Assembly: GCA_021030905.1 (NCBI GenBank)
Contig: JAGFMI010000014.1
Coordinates: 1,054,001 to 1,118,000 of the forward strand
Direction: 5' to 3'
Origin: Pyrenula massariospora
Lineage: Eukaryota > Ascomycota > Eurotiomycetes > Pyrenulales > Pyrenulaceae
DNA: 64,000 nucleotides
Shown here: positions 35,306 through 45,957 of the stretch, one piece after another
Layout: every line of letters starts with the position of its first letter
Position numbering within the stretch: the stretch's first letter is position 1
The notes under the pieces: model-generated
Told to the model about the DNA's origin: nothing
The model's input: only the letters and a program-made list of their open reading frames with translations
Databases searched by the model: none
Program-made: the position numbers and the translations under genes

Positions 35306-38300
35306 ATGCCCCAATCGTCTAGTTCGCCTTGGGGACAACACCACGTCCTAGGGACGAGCCCTTCACAACAATCGCAACCTACCGCCGTGGCGGAGCAGGG
35401 TAAAGGAAAGAAAAAGAGAGGAAAGAATGCCTCCACAAAAGATAAGAATGCCCAGGAGGCGACAGAGAGTGCCCGACCGGCCGAGGCAACAATGTCTCCG
35501 CCGACGCTTCGTCCCCAAAGCTTTGGAGGATACCTACCCTCAGGGTTCCCAACAATAGGTGACCACATGACCCAAAACCACATCACCTCACCTGTTCTAG
35601 AAGCACTTGGGTCCATAGGCGCGGTTCCCGAAGATTCTGCGTATCGAACAGATGTATGGGCCCAATCAGTGCCTGTTGGCAAGAGCCCACCGCAGGATAT
35701 CCTTAGCGGCATCAGTACTAGTGAATCACCTCCAAGTCAAGCTCCAAGCAGACTCTCGGAGCGAGGGCCACTCGTTAGTACACCTCCATCATCTCCGCCT
35801 GTACGGAAAGCAAGGCCCGTCAGCTACGGAAGCGCTGTTCCACAATACAGATCGAGACCTTCGTCGCATGACCAGGCTTCTCGCTACCCCTACGGAAATC
35901 AACTCATGGCTCAGCCGCCCCTACCGCATCATCCTCAAGCTCATTTCTATGGAGCCCCCGACATTGATCTTCACGTTGGCAGCACATTCCCACAGAAACC
36001 TCCAGATCCAAGCGTCTCGCTGCTAGGATTCGACGTTGTTCCTGTTGTCTCCGCTGGACGCAGTAAATACTCTGATCAGCGTGTCGCGATACTTCGCTCG
36101 CATAGCCGTCTTGACATCATAACAGTACACAAGAATGATTTGAAACCAGTCGCATGCATCGATGGCATTAGGGGAGAAGTGGTTGATGCCAAGATCCTGA
36201 CTTGGCAATCTGTACCTGATCCTTTTGCCGGTCTTCGACCTCTAATCGCCCTTGTCCTCCATGGTCAAGCTCTAGATCCCGACTCTAGTGATTCTGATGA
36301 CTCTAGCGTTGCTCTTGAGAGCGAAACACCTCGCCCATCGCATAGGATCAACGTCTCAGACAACGCACATAATGACACAGGGTTCCAGACCAGAGTTGAG
36401 GTATATTCTTTGAAAACCCAAGAGCAAGTGAGCCTACTGCTAGCGACCCAACCAAAGCAGGTCGCACCAGGTATCCTGGGCTCACCTCCCACAACGCCTT
36501 CACCCATTGGAAGCCTGAAATTGGAGAGCGAGGGAGATTTTTGTACAGTCACATCTGCTGAAAGCGGAGAAATATTTGTTTACACAGCTAAGGCGGTGGA
36601 AGACAATGTTTCATTTTCACTCATTGGGAAAGCCTGGACGACGGTCAAAGCTAAGGATGTTCGGCGCTATTCGAGTTCTTCTGCCTCGACAACTACAAGT
36701 CCCTCACCAGCCGATCCCTCCAGAGGACAAGCCGATCCTGAACAGGCTCTGATGTCCCTAAGCAGTAGATGGCTTGCCATTGTACCACCAGGCGCCAATG
36801 TTCGCTCGTCCTTGCGCGCAATTATACCGCCATCATTGACTTCTAGGAAACCCTTTAGCATTGATTCTTATACAGCTCCTCCAAAGCCGACTCCTTCTCT
36901 TTTAATCGATTCTCCCGATGCAGATAGTCTACTAAATCGTGTTGCTCGAGGTGTGGCTCAGGAGGTTGTAAAAGGCGCTGGCTGGCTCTATGAACAAGGT
37001 TTACAACAGTGGAGAAATTACAGAAGTCAGAATACGACAACGCCTACAAGCACAGCTTCCGGTTCTGGACCCAGCGTAACGAATGGCCCAGCTTCTTATT
37101 TCCCTCCCACACATGGACTGGAAGCGCAAACTAACTCCTCAAGCGAACCAGAGCTTATCTCACTAATTGATTTAACCAGGCTAGTCCGTCCACCGCCGAC
37201 GAAGATTCCCGAGCTGTTGGAACCGATAGCGACATTTCAACCACCTGGTGGCTGTAGCTTTGTATCTTTTTCGCCAACTGGGCTTTCGCTCATGACATCC
37301 ACTAAGAAGGGAGACGTGCAGTATGTCTGGGATCTGATGCAAGCTGTCACCATTCGGGTGGCATCTATCATCAGTGCCCAGCCTTCCTCTGTGGACCCTG
37401 ATAAGACAGACTTTCCAGCTAGGGTCCGCCAAGTCGCTCGTTTCTCTCGTTTCACCGATTCTAGTATCATTGACGTAGTGTGGACAAAGCCACTAGGCGA
37501 CCGCATCGCGATCACAAGTCGAAATGGTACTGTGCACGTACATGACTTGCCGTACAGCGCCTTTGTTTGGCCTCCTCTTCGGCGTCGGATCCAACACAAG
37601 TCACCTGCTGCTGCCGACACTTCTCTCAGCCCCATACCAGGAGCCGACGAACCTAAACAATCTGCTGGCTATTTTGCATCTGCCTGGAAAGCAGCAAGTG
37701 GTACCCAGCCAATGTTCGCCAATCTCCGTGGCAGAGCCCCAAGCTTCCACAGTACTATGTCCGGTTTGGGAGCAAACAGCCTTAGTTTTGCGGCAGGCGC
37801 TGGTATGAAGGGCGGCAAAGCTCTTGCAGCAGGAGTTAGTCGGTCTGTCGATACAATTGACAATCTCCGCCATGCGGGTGAAAGCCGGATGAAGGTCCAG
37901 AGCCTTGCTCGGGATCCTGCACCTGGTCGGGTTTGCTGGCATATCGGTGATAATGAGCAGCCCAGCCTCACGGTATCAGATGGCAACGTTCTACGCACGT
38001 GCCGTGTCTTCCGTGGGAAGCAGAAAGGTCGTCAAGGGCAAGCTACGGGTCTCACATCCGTCATTGACACTCACACGCCTTCCGAGATGCGCATACCAAA
38101 CCTTGACCGTCTGAGCAACCCCGGCGTGGCGGCTCATGGAAGCGCTGCCGAAGACGCTGGTTACAGCTACTGCGCTCTTCCATCTCTATATCACTCTCTC
38201 GGCGCCGCAAGAACTAAGACGCCTCATCCTCTTTCTCATGCCGAGATCGAGACAAACCACCCCTACCAGCCCTTCCACTCGGACCACCGCGTCAATCTCT

Positions 38301-38680
38301 TCACGTACTCATCCTCTTCCGCTTCCTCCCGTTCGTCTCCCTATGACTCGGAATCCAACACGGCGTCGGCTATCCTGACCCGGGTCCCATCCCCTCCTCC
38401 TCTCCCGGCACAACCTGACAAGTGGGTCTTCGGCCAGCCCATCCCCGCGACGAGGCTGAACGTGCGCCCGGCGCGGGAGGCTGACGACGGGAGCGGAGGC
38501 GAGATCGTGTACACGGAGATCAAGGAAGAAGGGCATGAGGAGGGGGAGAAGTTGGTGGTTACGACGAGGAAGAAGAAGGGTGGCGCCAGATCTGCGGGGG
38601 TCTTGGCGGTGGGGGATGATGGGGAGGAGATCTTTGAGGAGGATATGGAGGTTGTGGATTGGGCGGGGGAGAGGGTGTAG
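35306..38680 (+). CDS. BCAS3-like WD40 beta-propeller protein
   Basis: Single exon, 1124 residues. A Ser/Pro/Gln-rich, likely disordered N-terminus of about 220 residues precedes a propeller-like region: VVSAGRSKYSDQRVAILRSH, LIALVLHGQAL, VEVYSLKTQEQVSLLL, FVSFSPTGLSLMTSTKKGDV (a WD40 blade) and GDRIAITSRNGTVHVHDLP (another). The later sequence VCWHIGDNEQPSLTVSDGN and the propeller order resemble the BCAS3/Atg18-like family; animal BCAS3 acts on phagophore membranes with PHAF1. The C-terminal tail is acidic and Lys/Glu-rich. The role in fungi is not clear to me; the family call is moderate. Confidence 0.75.
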   Translation: MPQSSSSPWGQHHVLGTSPSQQSQPTAVAEQGKGKKKRGKNASTKDKNAQEATESARPAEATMSPPTLRPQSFGGYLPSGFPTIGDHMTQNHITSPVLEALGSIGAVPEDSAYRTDVWAQSVPVGKSPPQDILSGISTSESPPSQAPSRLSERGPLVSTPPSSPPVRKARPVSYGSAVPQYRSRPSSHDQASRYPYGNQLMAQPPLPHHPQAHFYGAPDIDLHVGSTFPQKPPDPSVSLLGFDVVPVVSAGRSKYSDQRVAILRSHSRLDIITVHKNDLKPVACIDGIRGEVVDAKILTWQSVPDPFAGLRPLIALVLHGQALDPDSSDSDDSSVALESETPRPSHRINVSDNAHNDTGFQTRVEVYSLKTQEQVSLLLATQPKQVAPGILGSPPTTPSPIGSLKLESEGDFCTVTSAESGEIFVYTAKAVEDNVSFSLIGKAWTTVKAKDVRRYSSSSASTTTSPSPADPSRGQADPEQALMSLSSRWLAIVPPGANVRSSLRAIIPPSLTSRKPFSIDSYTAPPKPTPSLLIDSPDADSLLNRVARGVAQEVVKGAGWLYEQGLQQWRNYRSQNTTTPTSTASGSGPSVTNGPASYFPPTHGLEAQTNSSSEPELISLIDLTRLVRPPPTKIPELLEPIATFQPPGGCSFVSFSPTGLSLMTSTKKGDVQYVWDLMQAVTIRVASIISAQPSSVDPDKTDFPARVRQVARFSRFTDSSIIDVVWTKPLGDRIAITSRNGTVHVHDLPYSAFVWPPLRRRIQHKSPAAADTSLSPIPGADEPKQSAGYFASAWKAASGTQPMFANLRGRAPSFHSTMSGLGANSLSFAAGAGMKGGKALAAGVSRSVDTIDNLRHAGESRMKVQSLARDPAPGRVCWHIGDNEQPSLTVSDGNVLRTCRVFRGKQKGRQGQATGLTSVIDTHTPSEMRIPNLDRLSNPGVAAHGSAAEDAGYSYCALPSLYHSLGAARTKTPHPLSHAEIETNHPYQPFHSDHRVNLFTYSSSSASSRSSPYDSESNTASAILTRVPSPPPLPAQPDKWVFGQPIPATRLNVRPAREADDGSGGEIVYTEIKEEGHEEGEKLVVTTRKKKGGARSAGVLAVGDDGEEIFEEDMEVVDWAGERV

Positions 38681-38951
38681 GATTGGATTGGACTAGATTT
38701 GGGTTCGTGGGGTGGGGTGGTGTTTTGGCGCGATTTTTGTTGGGTGTGGTGGAAATGCATGTATGGAAGAGGGTTGGGGGCAAGGCATGGCTTTTGAGTG
38801 GAGCGGGGTTCGGGTGGAGTTTGGGTGCTGTGTGTTACGGCTCTTTTTGTGCATTTGGACTGGACTAGATAGATCTGGGTAGAGAATGAATGATTGTATA
38901 CTTTGTGTTGCGTGACATTGATATTTTCTATTCTTCCTGCCGCCATCCTCT

Positions 38952-39191
38952 TTAATTATTATAAAACCCACTCGCCGGCACCTTCCCCGGATAATTCAAC
39001 ACCCGTCCAACCTTTTTCAAAAACCTTTTCATCCCCCCTTCTCCTCCTCCTTCCTTCCTCTCCGTGACCCCATCTCTCGACGCGATCTCTACGCTATTCC
39101 TCGCTTTGTCGTCGCTTGCAGCGGTATTAGTATTCGTGGCGGGCCCCGTTTCTCCCCCTCTCGCAGTAGCAGATTCGGTCGGATCCATCAT
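38952..39191 (-). CDS. Small basic-tailed hypothetical protein
   Basis: 79 residues: a polar, Thr/Ala/Glu-rich first half, then a Gly hinge and a basic amphipathic end, GGMKRFLKKVGRVLNYPGKV. The stop and composition look natural, but no family was recognised and the frame is short. Confidence 0.35.
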   Translation of the reverse strand: MMDPTESATARGGETGPATNTNTAASDDKARNSVEIASRDGVTERKEGGGEGGMKRFLKKVGRVLNYPGKVPASGFYNN

Positions 39192-40681
39192 CTCTCTCGC
39201 GCGCGGGCGGGCGGCAGAGTTGGTTCTCTATCGGGTAATGGTAGTCGTAGTGCGCAGTGTACTGTTCGTTTTTGTCGGTACCTTTCAGCTGCTTAGGTAG
39301 GCACCGAACTTGGATGTCGATATACCGGACACAGCCTCCTGGCTTGAAGTAAAACCGTCGAAAGTAAAAACTAGGTCGAAGTGTCCAACAGATTTTTTTC
39401 TTTCAATCAAAGCGCAAGACAGGTAATTTTGGTAGCCTTCTTATGTGGTACCTCTTTCTTTTCCTGCGGATGAAGGAGGTGTTTTTTTAGAACCTAGCGA
39501 GTTACATACAGCGCCTAAGTCAAGGTATATAGGATAATAGGTAGAGAGAGAGAAACTGATATATATATTTCTGTCTGAGGCTGAGGCACTTCCCTCCCTC
39601 ATCGCCCTGCCCTACCCTGTTCACCCCATGCCAAGTCCCCGTAGCGGCTGAGGAGCCAGCCGCCGACCGGGATCATGGCAAGGCAGGGGCACACACACGA
39701 CCCGAAAGTCGATCTTGGGGGCGCGTGCTGCGGATGGGAGTGGATGGTAGGTATTCAAGTAGTAGAGGGCATGCATCACGAAATAGGTAAAGGGCAGCGA
39801 TGATTTTTGTATCGCCCAGAACGGTAGATATGCCGATTTACTCTATTTGGGGGGAGGGGTTGCTACTCAAGGAGATTTTTTAATTATAAGATATAATGAT
39901 CTGAGGCGGTTCTTTTAGAAAAAGTCAATTTTCTAACTAAGTCTTGTTTCCTAACTTGGTGGCGAGAATATGAGCCGTCGGTAGTAGTAGCAAAGGCAAA
40001 TACGACGGATTTGTCCCTTATTTTATGAAGGTAGATGTGCCCGTGGGCCTGTGACTAGAGAGTGCCATGTGAATGGGTAGTTGCATAGGCAAGACAAGGC
40101 GAAGGGGGCTGGCTAGCCGGTGGCTAGGAGATAGTGATAGATTGTATGACTGCCCGTGTAGCTCTCGGTGCTTTCCGAGAAGGGTTTGAACCGGGTTTGC
40201 GAGGTGGTTTCTAGAATAGTTTCTCTATGAGGACTTGGCTCTCTTAGGATAGGGTTCCCAACGATGAGTTTCTCTGCGATGGTTCCGTTCTCTGAAGCTT
40301 TTGGTGCGATTCCCCTTGTTTCTGAGGTCCGGTGGCTGCTTCCTAGATATGTGACGGGAGGAGTCCAGTGACTGAGAGCATGGCGGTGTAAATCCACTCG
40401 GACAGGGCGGGGTTTTCAGGTTTCAGCTTTGGTCGAGGGTCTTCGCTGAAAGATCTGTTCTAGGATTCGTGATGATTATGAAGTCCTGTCTAGGAGATAG
40501 GTTCGTCTAGAGAGATTGAACCGATTGACCGTTGATGGTTATTACAGAAGGCGTAGACTCCGCACAGCCTCCTAGAGGAGTGCAGCAAACTTCTTCCGGC
40601 TCGGCGTCGTGGGTGACCTGTTGAATCGAAAAGGTTCAAAGTCCTTGGGCAGCTGTTCAAAATTCTACATATGGAAATTCT
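39192..40681. other. Intergenic, no gene supported
   Basis: About 1.5 kb with AG- and T-rich patches near 39480-39570 and 39870-39950. A minus-strand frame at 40113-40397 has no signature. No transposon ends were seen. Confidence 0.5.
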
Positions 40682-40900
40682 TCAAGTTCGATTTTTCCGC
40701 CCGACAAGATCAGCCGCCTCCGGCGGACTTAGCCCCAGCTCAGCAAGGCATTGCGTAGTCTCGACCGAGATCTCAAACGGCGAGAAATAGACGCCAGCGA
40801 TGCATTTCTTGATCGCTCGTCGTACCGCTCGGGTTGTTGCCGGCTGGGCGGTCGTGTAAAAGATCAGACAGAAGAGAGAGAAAAAGAGAAGAAGACGCAT
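40682..40900 (-). CDS. Possible small secreted protein
   Basis: Starting at the ATG at 40900 gives about 72 residues. The N-terminus is a classic signal peptide (MRLLLFFSLFCLIFYTTAQP), with cleavage likely after TTA or AQP. The mature part is about 50 residues with two cysteines (KKCIAG and TTQCLAEL) that could form one disulfide. An upstream in-frame ATG at 40939 would bury the signal and is less likely. No family was recognised. Confidence 0.45.
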   Translation of the reverse strand: MRLLLFFSLFCLIFYTTAQPATTRAVRRAIKKCIAGVYFSPFEISVETTQCLAELGLSPPEAADLVGRKNRT

Positions 40901-41673
40901 TTTCAAGGTCGGTTTGGCGACCAGCGCAAGTAAATGCAATGAAAATAGGGCTAAGAGACGGGTTTGAAGGATGCGAACATTTCGCTACACATGAGAGGAG
41001 ATAAGATGTAGCAGTGCCTGGGCGAAGGGCGCACATAATAAACCTACACCCCCCGCCGGCGCCGTATGTGAGGACAACGCGCGGAGGTACAAATGTGTTG
41101 CGGCCGCAGTTGGAGTCTTGACAAAGAAAGGCATAGATACCGAGCAAGGTAATGTTTGGAGCCTATTACTCATTAAGGCCTGAATTCGGCGAGCTGTTGT
41201 CCTCAAAGACAGTCGGGGGCACCAACTTGAGGTGGGCGGTGCATGCTAAACCAACGTCAGGCAAAAGCTGGGATTAGAAGAGCTTTGTTGGTTCACGTGA
41301 CTTCTTGGCACCAGATGCCAGATCGCCGCGACTTCTGCCATCCCGCCCCCCGTCGCCTTGGGTATCGGTTTCGCTTGACACGCGACACGCGACACGCGAT
41401 TGTGTTGGTACATGATCGCAGTGAAGCACGAATCGGAAGACACTAATAATCTAACATGATAGATTCTTCGCTGCATGGCTCACAACGCTCAGTATTTCTG
41501 AGCCATCCATTTGAGGAACATCAGCACACAATCGTCGTCTCAGGTCCTCTCTCAATAGCCTCAAAACTGTCATCGACACCGAGAGCTCGAACGCCGTCTT
41601 GAATGCAATGGTGCTGAGGTCAAGAATTTGATGATCTGTTCAAGATGCGGTCGTCGCACTCGGTCGCGTTAGC
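40901..41673. other. Intergenic
   Basis: No supported gene. Around 41380-41400 there is a short direct repeat of GACACGC units. Confidence 0.45.
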
Positions 41674-42414
41674 TTATGTTGCGTGTGCCCCTGCCTCCAC
41701 CGTGATGGCGAAACCGTGGACATTGACGGTGGTTGTTGTCTGAAGCGATATCGTCAAGTCTCGGTAACGAAGACTTGGACATCCATTACATAAACCTCTG
41801 ATTGTCACCAAATCATCGTCTATCTGCTCGTTGCTCGCACCAGCTTCGCCGCCTGGCTCAGTGAACCTATCGGAATTGACGGCCCTAAAATCTGTGTCTC
41901 CAAGCGCAATGTCCGAGGCAGTGGTCTCACCATCATTGTCTGAAGATGTATACTTTTGCATTCTGTTTTCCTGAGTTGACCCTTGTGGCTCTGAAGAAGA
42001 CGGGGCAGTTGTGCTGTTCGTCGTTGCTGGCTCACTATCTTGACTAACATTTTGCGTCTCCTCGTACCGATTAGCACGCATCCTCGCTCGTCCATTGTGA
42101 ACGAAACTCGCAGGTAACTCTTTCAGGCAACTTTCATCACTTGGTATGCCAGTATATGTGTCCGCCATGAAACTCATGAAACATTTGTCTCGTGCCCCGT
42201 CGCCACATTGTATGGTTTGACTTTCTCTGCCAAGGAGACTATGGCACGGGAACCGTCTCTGACCCCTTTCTTGGACTTCAGAGCTGAACGTTGGTATGCT
42301 AACATTTGTAGATTTATGTGTGAGACATTTGGTCACGATATGCCCACACACTGGAGAGATGCGCTCGAGAGAACAAACTCCTATCTGATAATGGTACGGT
42401 CGATCGGTCTGCAT
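41674..42414 (-). CDS. Hypothetical protein with a Cys/His-rich N-terminus
   Basis: 246 residues from the first true ATG at 42414. The N-terminal ~80 residues carry a Cys/His pattern (GVCSLERISPVCGH, then KCLTH, RRFPCHS, IQCG, DKC) that loosely resembles the motif of the three Cys-rich neighbours. The middle is polar and Ser/Thr/Glu-rich. The end is QTTTTVNVHGFAITVEAG. No known family was recognised. Membership of the Cys-rich group is a guess here. Confidence 0.5.
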   Translation of the reverse strand: MQTDRPYHYQIGVCSLERISPVCGHIVTKCLTHKSTNVSIPTFSSEVQERGQRRFPCHSLLGRESQTIQCGDGARDKCFMSFMADTYTGIPSDESCLKELPASFVHNGRARMRANRYEETQNVSQDSEPATTNSTTAPSSSEPQGSTQENRMQKYTSSDNDGETTASDIALGDTDFRAVNSDRFTEPGGEAGASNEQIDDDLVTIRGLCNGCPSLRYRDLTISLQTTTTVNVHGFAITVEAGAHAT

Positions 42415-42681
42415 TGTTGAACACAACAATAATCATATGACTAAAGGAGCTTAACAAATCAGATGACGCAAGGTTTGTGTACCATGTGCAGCTAAAGGGA
42501 CAGGCAAGGGGAAGAAAGTTGCTTGCAATCATGCTCTAGCGTTCTATTTATGCCGACGATGTCTCATACCCTCCAAACCCATTTCACCCATTTCTGTCCA
42601 TGAAAGTGGTGATTTCATCTGACGCTTGTCATATCACGTCTCCTTACTTGGCTCTTCCGCAGCTTTCGATCCCATTCTGCG

Positions 42682-43269
42682 CTACGTTTCAAGGCAAGAG
42701 AGGAATTCCCTGACTTCTTGATCTGAAATTGGACGTATTCTTTCAGAAACTCCCGTTCGACACCTGATTTGCCATTCCACGCTGTCACGTGGCCACTCAG
42801 GAGCAACATCTGCATGTATGAACAGGCGCGGATCCTCAGGGTGCTTTTCCATCCAAGCCTCAACCTTTGCACGCAGTTTTTCCTCGCACTTCTTGCATAC
42901 GATTTCGACCAACACAGATTCACCCTCTGCGCCGTGGTCACAGCATGTGCAGATCAGGAATCCTTGTGACAACAAATTCTGAGATGTCCAGGCGGGGAAT
43001 CGCCTATGTAAGGCTTTAAAATGCGTGCAGACTTTTCTTGTTTGATTACCGCATTTGCAAAATGGTCGCAAAATATGACATCCCAGAGCTCGGATTACTT
43101 CGTGGACTTCTTCAAGAGCGCGTTCGTCCGGTTGAGGTTCGGATGACGCATGTCTTTGCTCTCGCGCTGATGAATCCGTTCCTCGTATATGTGGTTCATG
43201 CCGCGGGATTCTTTCGGAAATTGGAGGGCTCGCCAATGCTTGGAGGAGCCGGTCTCGATCGATATTCAT
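42682..43269 (-). CDS. Cys-rich family protein (CxCG...CxH motif)
   Basis: 195 residues from ATG at 43269. The core reads FCKCGNQTRKVCTHFKALH, then ICTCCDH, and after a spacer VCKKCEEKLRAKVE. This fits C-x(1,2)-C-G-x(5,7)-C-x-H-[YF] ... C-x(1,2)-C-x-H ... C-x2-C, a likely two-zinc module shared with the genes at 43981 and 49634. A charged helix and an acidic patch follow. No named family was recognised. Confidence 0.6.
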   Translation of the reverse strand: MNIDRDRLLQALASPPISERIPRHEPHIRGTDSSAREQRHASSEPQPDERALEEVHEVIRALGCHILRPFCKCGNQTRKVCTHFKALHRRFPAWTSQNLLSQGFLICTCCDHGAEGESVLVEIVCKKCEEKLRAKVEAWMEKHPEDPRLFIHADVAPEWPRDSVEWQIRCRTGVSERIRPISDQEVREFLSCLET

Positions 43270-43980
43270 CCTGCACAAACCCTCCTAAACAGTCGAGGCT
43301 GTTCTCCAAGTCAGCTGTAATGAACCAATATCTCGCCATTCCAGAGCGCCTTACTCTGAGAAAAAGGAAATTTGCAGCCTAGTCTGAACCCTTGCCCAAT
43401 CCACTGTCGATACGGTTAATCTGCTTCAAAGCCTGAGCGGGTACTTATGTATAGAAATTTCGATGGTGTTGAAAATCGCAAGGTAGAAGAATTCAAACAT
43501 CTCGAGAGCAATGTATTGATAATTCGGTGATTGTGAATCTCCATTCACTGCATCTGTGTGCCATCACCTGCTCCTGGTGCCTGAGTGTCACCGCTTGGCA
43601 CTAACTCACAGTCGATTTGGTGATGCACGCCAAGCTAAAGGAGTGACACAGTTGAATGCTTCCTATTACGGAAAGGAGACGGAACGACTGCCGTCGCAGT
43701 TCATCGACCAACTATGGGATTAAAGGTGAAAGTAGTGAGAGAGGTGAGTATGGGAAACATGGGCAATTCCTTTGTCTACGCTAGCGCTAGCCATAGCAAA
43801 GTTGATGGCGTCAATCCTCACCTCCGAGAATGTTCTTTCAAATATAAGCTCGTACAGATGTCCCTCAACTTTTCTTGCACGGAAGTTGCCTCTTCGGCAT
43901 CCATAGCGACCTGTTTGGGGCGCTCTTTGGAACGTATTCAACCTTCAGGCAGCTCTCTGGGGCTCATTGTATTTCCAAGG
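43270..43980. other. Divergent spacer between two Cys-rich genes
   Basis: It lies between oppositely oriented members of the Cys-rich group, so may act as a shared promoter region. The plus-strand frame of the right-hand gene is open from 43714, but that part reads like untranslated leader. Confidence 0.45.
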
Positions 43981-45105
43981 ATGTTTCCTTCTCAAACAGA
44001 CATCCAGGCACCGCTACATCCTCAGTCTCATCCTCCGATGGATAGCCAGAGATCTGGTGCTCGACACATTAGTGCCAATACCGCTCCCCAAGAGTTGAAC
44101 GAGGGACAAACCAGGATGGCCGTAGAACGATCATCATTGATGACTTACCGGCAGCGAGAGCTTTTAAACGACCTCTACGACCGTATTTCCGAAGTACAAC
44201 AGCTATATGATGGCTCGTCAACATCAAGACAAGTTCCTGAGGTATATGCTACTATCCAACGAACTTCTCCCTCTTCTGCCGGAAGCCTACGTCGCATCCA
44301 ACGCAGCAATGATCTTCGACAATCTACATCTCTAACAGCGAGATCACCATCCCTCCGGTATGCCAGTCCGTCTCCATCAGTCTTCGAGCTCCCAGGATCG
44401 GAAGCTCCATCCCAGCGGCCAGGATTGAGCATCCTGATACCCGGCTCTACTCCAGCTCGAGAGCCCCCTTCAGAACTTTCAAACGCCGCGAGCCAGAGGT
44501 CGCTAAGTGAGAACCTCTTGCAGGGTCTTCACCTTCTTCCTCGCAGCTCCGATGCATCTCTCGCCACCCTCCTCCAAGGCCCGGACCCCCAATCCAACGA
44601 CCCTCCACCGGCCTACCAAGAAATCTCCCCAGAAGCCCCGTTCTGCTCTGGTGTTCTCCCAGCCACCCCCTCCCATCCTTTCCCATCCTCACACTCCCCC
44701 TTCGACACCATACCCGGCAACGGCCCACCGCTCGCCTGCTACGCGAATCACCCCGATCACACCCTCTACATCACCGCACGCATCTGCCGCCGCTGCGGCG
44801 CCGCGCATAACACCTCCCGCTGCAACCACTATGTGCGCTTTGTCAATGACGCGGGGGATGCCGGGCGGCCGGGGCGGCGGGAGTGGTGCGTTGGGTGCGA
44901 GCATGTTGACGGTCACGGGAGAGCTGTGAGAGAGGGGATGAGGGTGAAGAGGAAGTTGGACTTGCGTGGAATCGAGGCGTGCGATCGGTGTGTGGAGGAG
45001 ATTGGTAGGGAGAGGGAGCGGAGGAAGAGGGCGGCGACGTGGCCGGAACGACCTGTTAGAAGTGTTAGGCAGTTTTTGAGGAGGGTGTTTATGTGTGATG
45101 ACTAA
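43981..45105 (+). CDS. Cys-rich family protein with long disordered N-terminus
   Basis: About 374 residues from ATG at 43981; 44038 and 43714 are alternative starts. The first ~250 residues are Ser/Pro/Gln-rich with a short coiled stretch (ELLNDLYDRISEVQQLYDG) and a PPAY motif (DPPPAYQEIS), a possible WW-domain ligand. The C-terminal module reads LYITARICRRCGAAHNTSRC, then CNHYVRFVND, RREWCVGCEHVDGHGR and ACDRCVEEI, followed by a basic tail. Its closest relative is the gene at 49634-50491. Zinc binding is inferred from the paired CxxC sets. Confidence 0.65.
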   Translation: MFPSQTDIQAPLHPQSHPPMDSQRSGARHISANTAPQELNEGQTRMAVERSSLMTYRQRELLNDLYDRISEVQQLYDGSSTSRQVPEVYATIQRTSPSSAGSLRRIQRSNDLRQSTSLTARSPSLRYASPSPSVFELPGSEAPSQRPGLSILIPGSTPAREPPSELSNAASQRSLSENLLQGLHLLPRSSDASLATLLQGPDPQSNDPPPAYQEISPEAPFCSGVLPATPSHPFPSSHSPFDTIPGNGPPLACYANHPDHTLYITARICRRCGAAHNTSRCNHYVRFVNDAGDAGRPGRREWCVGCEHVDGHGRAVREGMRVKRKLDLRGIEACDRCVEEIGRERERRKRAATWPERPVRSVRQFLRRVFMCDD

Positions 45106-45957
45106 ATAAGGTCTCAGCGTCGTGATCGTGGATTGAATTGAATGTTGATTTGTATGATGAGTCTGAGATGTGGAATACAGTCAAGCCTCAATGTAAGCAA
45201 TCGATATTTATTGAATTTCAATCTTCCAACACCAACCTGGCTCACTTCTTCAAGCAGCGGCCTCCATAGCCATAGTCATAGTAGACCGAGGTCAATGAAC
45301 TACTGTCGAAGCGTACAGAATCAACTACAGGGATTTTACTTAGCTTTAATGAATTATTGTATCGAGTCATCACTGTAGGGCTTTGAATGGGGTTGACATC
45401 GAGCGGTTCCACTAGAAATTTGTTTTCAAGACCAGCGAAGGTTCTCAGAGAGGGCATTGTCTACGAGTTCATAATGGCATTGTATGTTTCGGAAGACTTC
45501 TGAAGGAAAGACGAGAAATAGCGACGAAGAACACCCGATTGTGTTACCGAGAGTTATCCAACCATCTTCTTATCAGTATTCTCTACGGTTTAATTTACCA
45601 GGTCAACTTCTTTGGGTCATGAGCTTGGCATATGGGCAATTTCGGCAGTGGAACATCAGACCGACAGTGCAGATAGTGGAGCAGAGCGAGGATCTCCACT
45701 GCAGAACCCGCGCTTGCTCATGGATTATACGTCCATGATAAGCCCATCCAGGTAGTATCACGAGCGATGAGGGAGGAGAGCTGGCCATCTTGGGGGTTCA
45801 GGAGATGAATATTTATCCGCTGAAGGTTCTCCCTGATGTGCTATTTCTGACGTTTATTCCTATCCCCTCTATATCCATGCTGTACCACAGCGAAGGAGTA
45901 TAGGTTAGTGTAGCGCGATTGCAGGCATTGATCGCAGGAAAAAGAATGCATCCCGTC
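45106..45957. other. Convergent 3' flanks
   Basis: Between the ends of the Cys-rich gene and the HET gene. Short frames only; nothing recognised. Confidence 0.5.

Noticed and set aside
38341-38946. Minus-strand 201-codon frame
   Set aside because: Antisense of the coding 3' end of the BCAS3-like gene; Ser/Pro/His-rich shadow.
40190-40215. GGTTTGAACCGGG-like word resembling a tRNA T-arm
   Set aside because: No cloverleaf or anticodon stem could be fitted around it.
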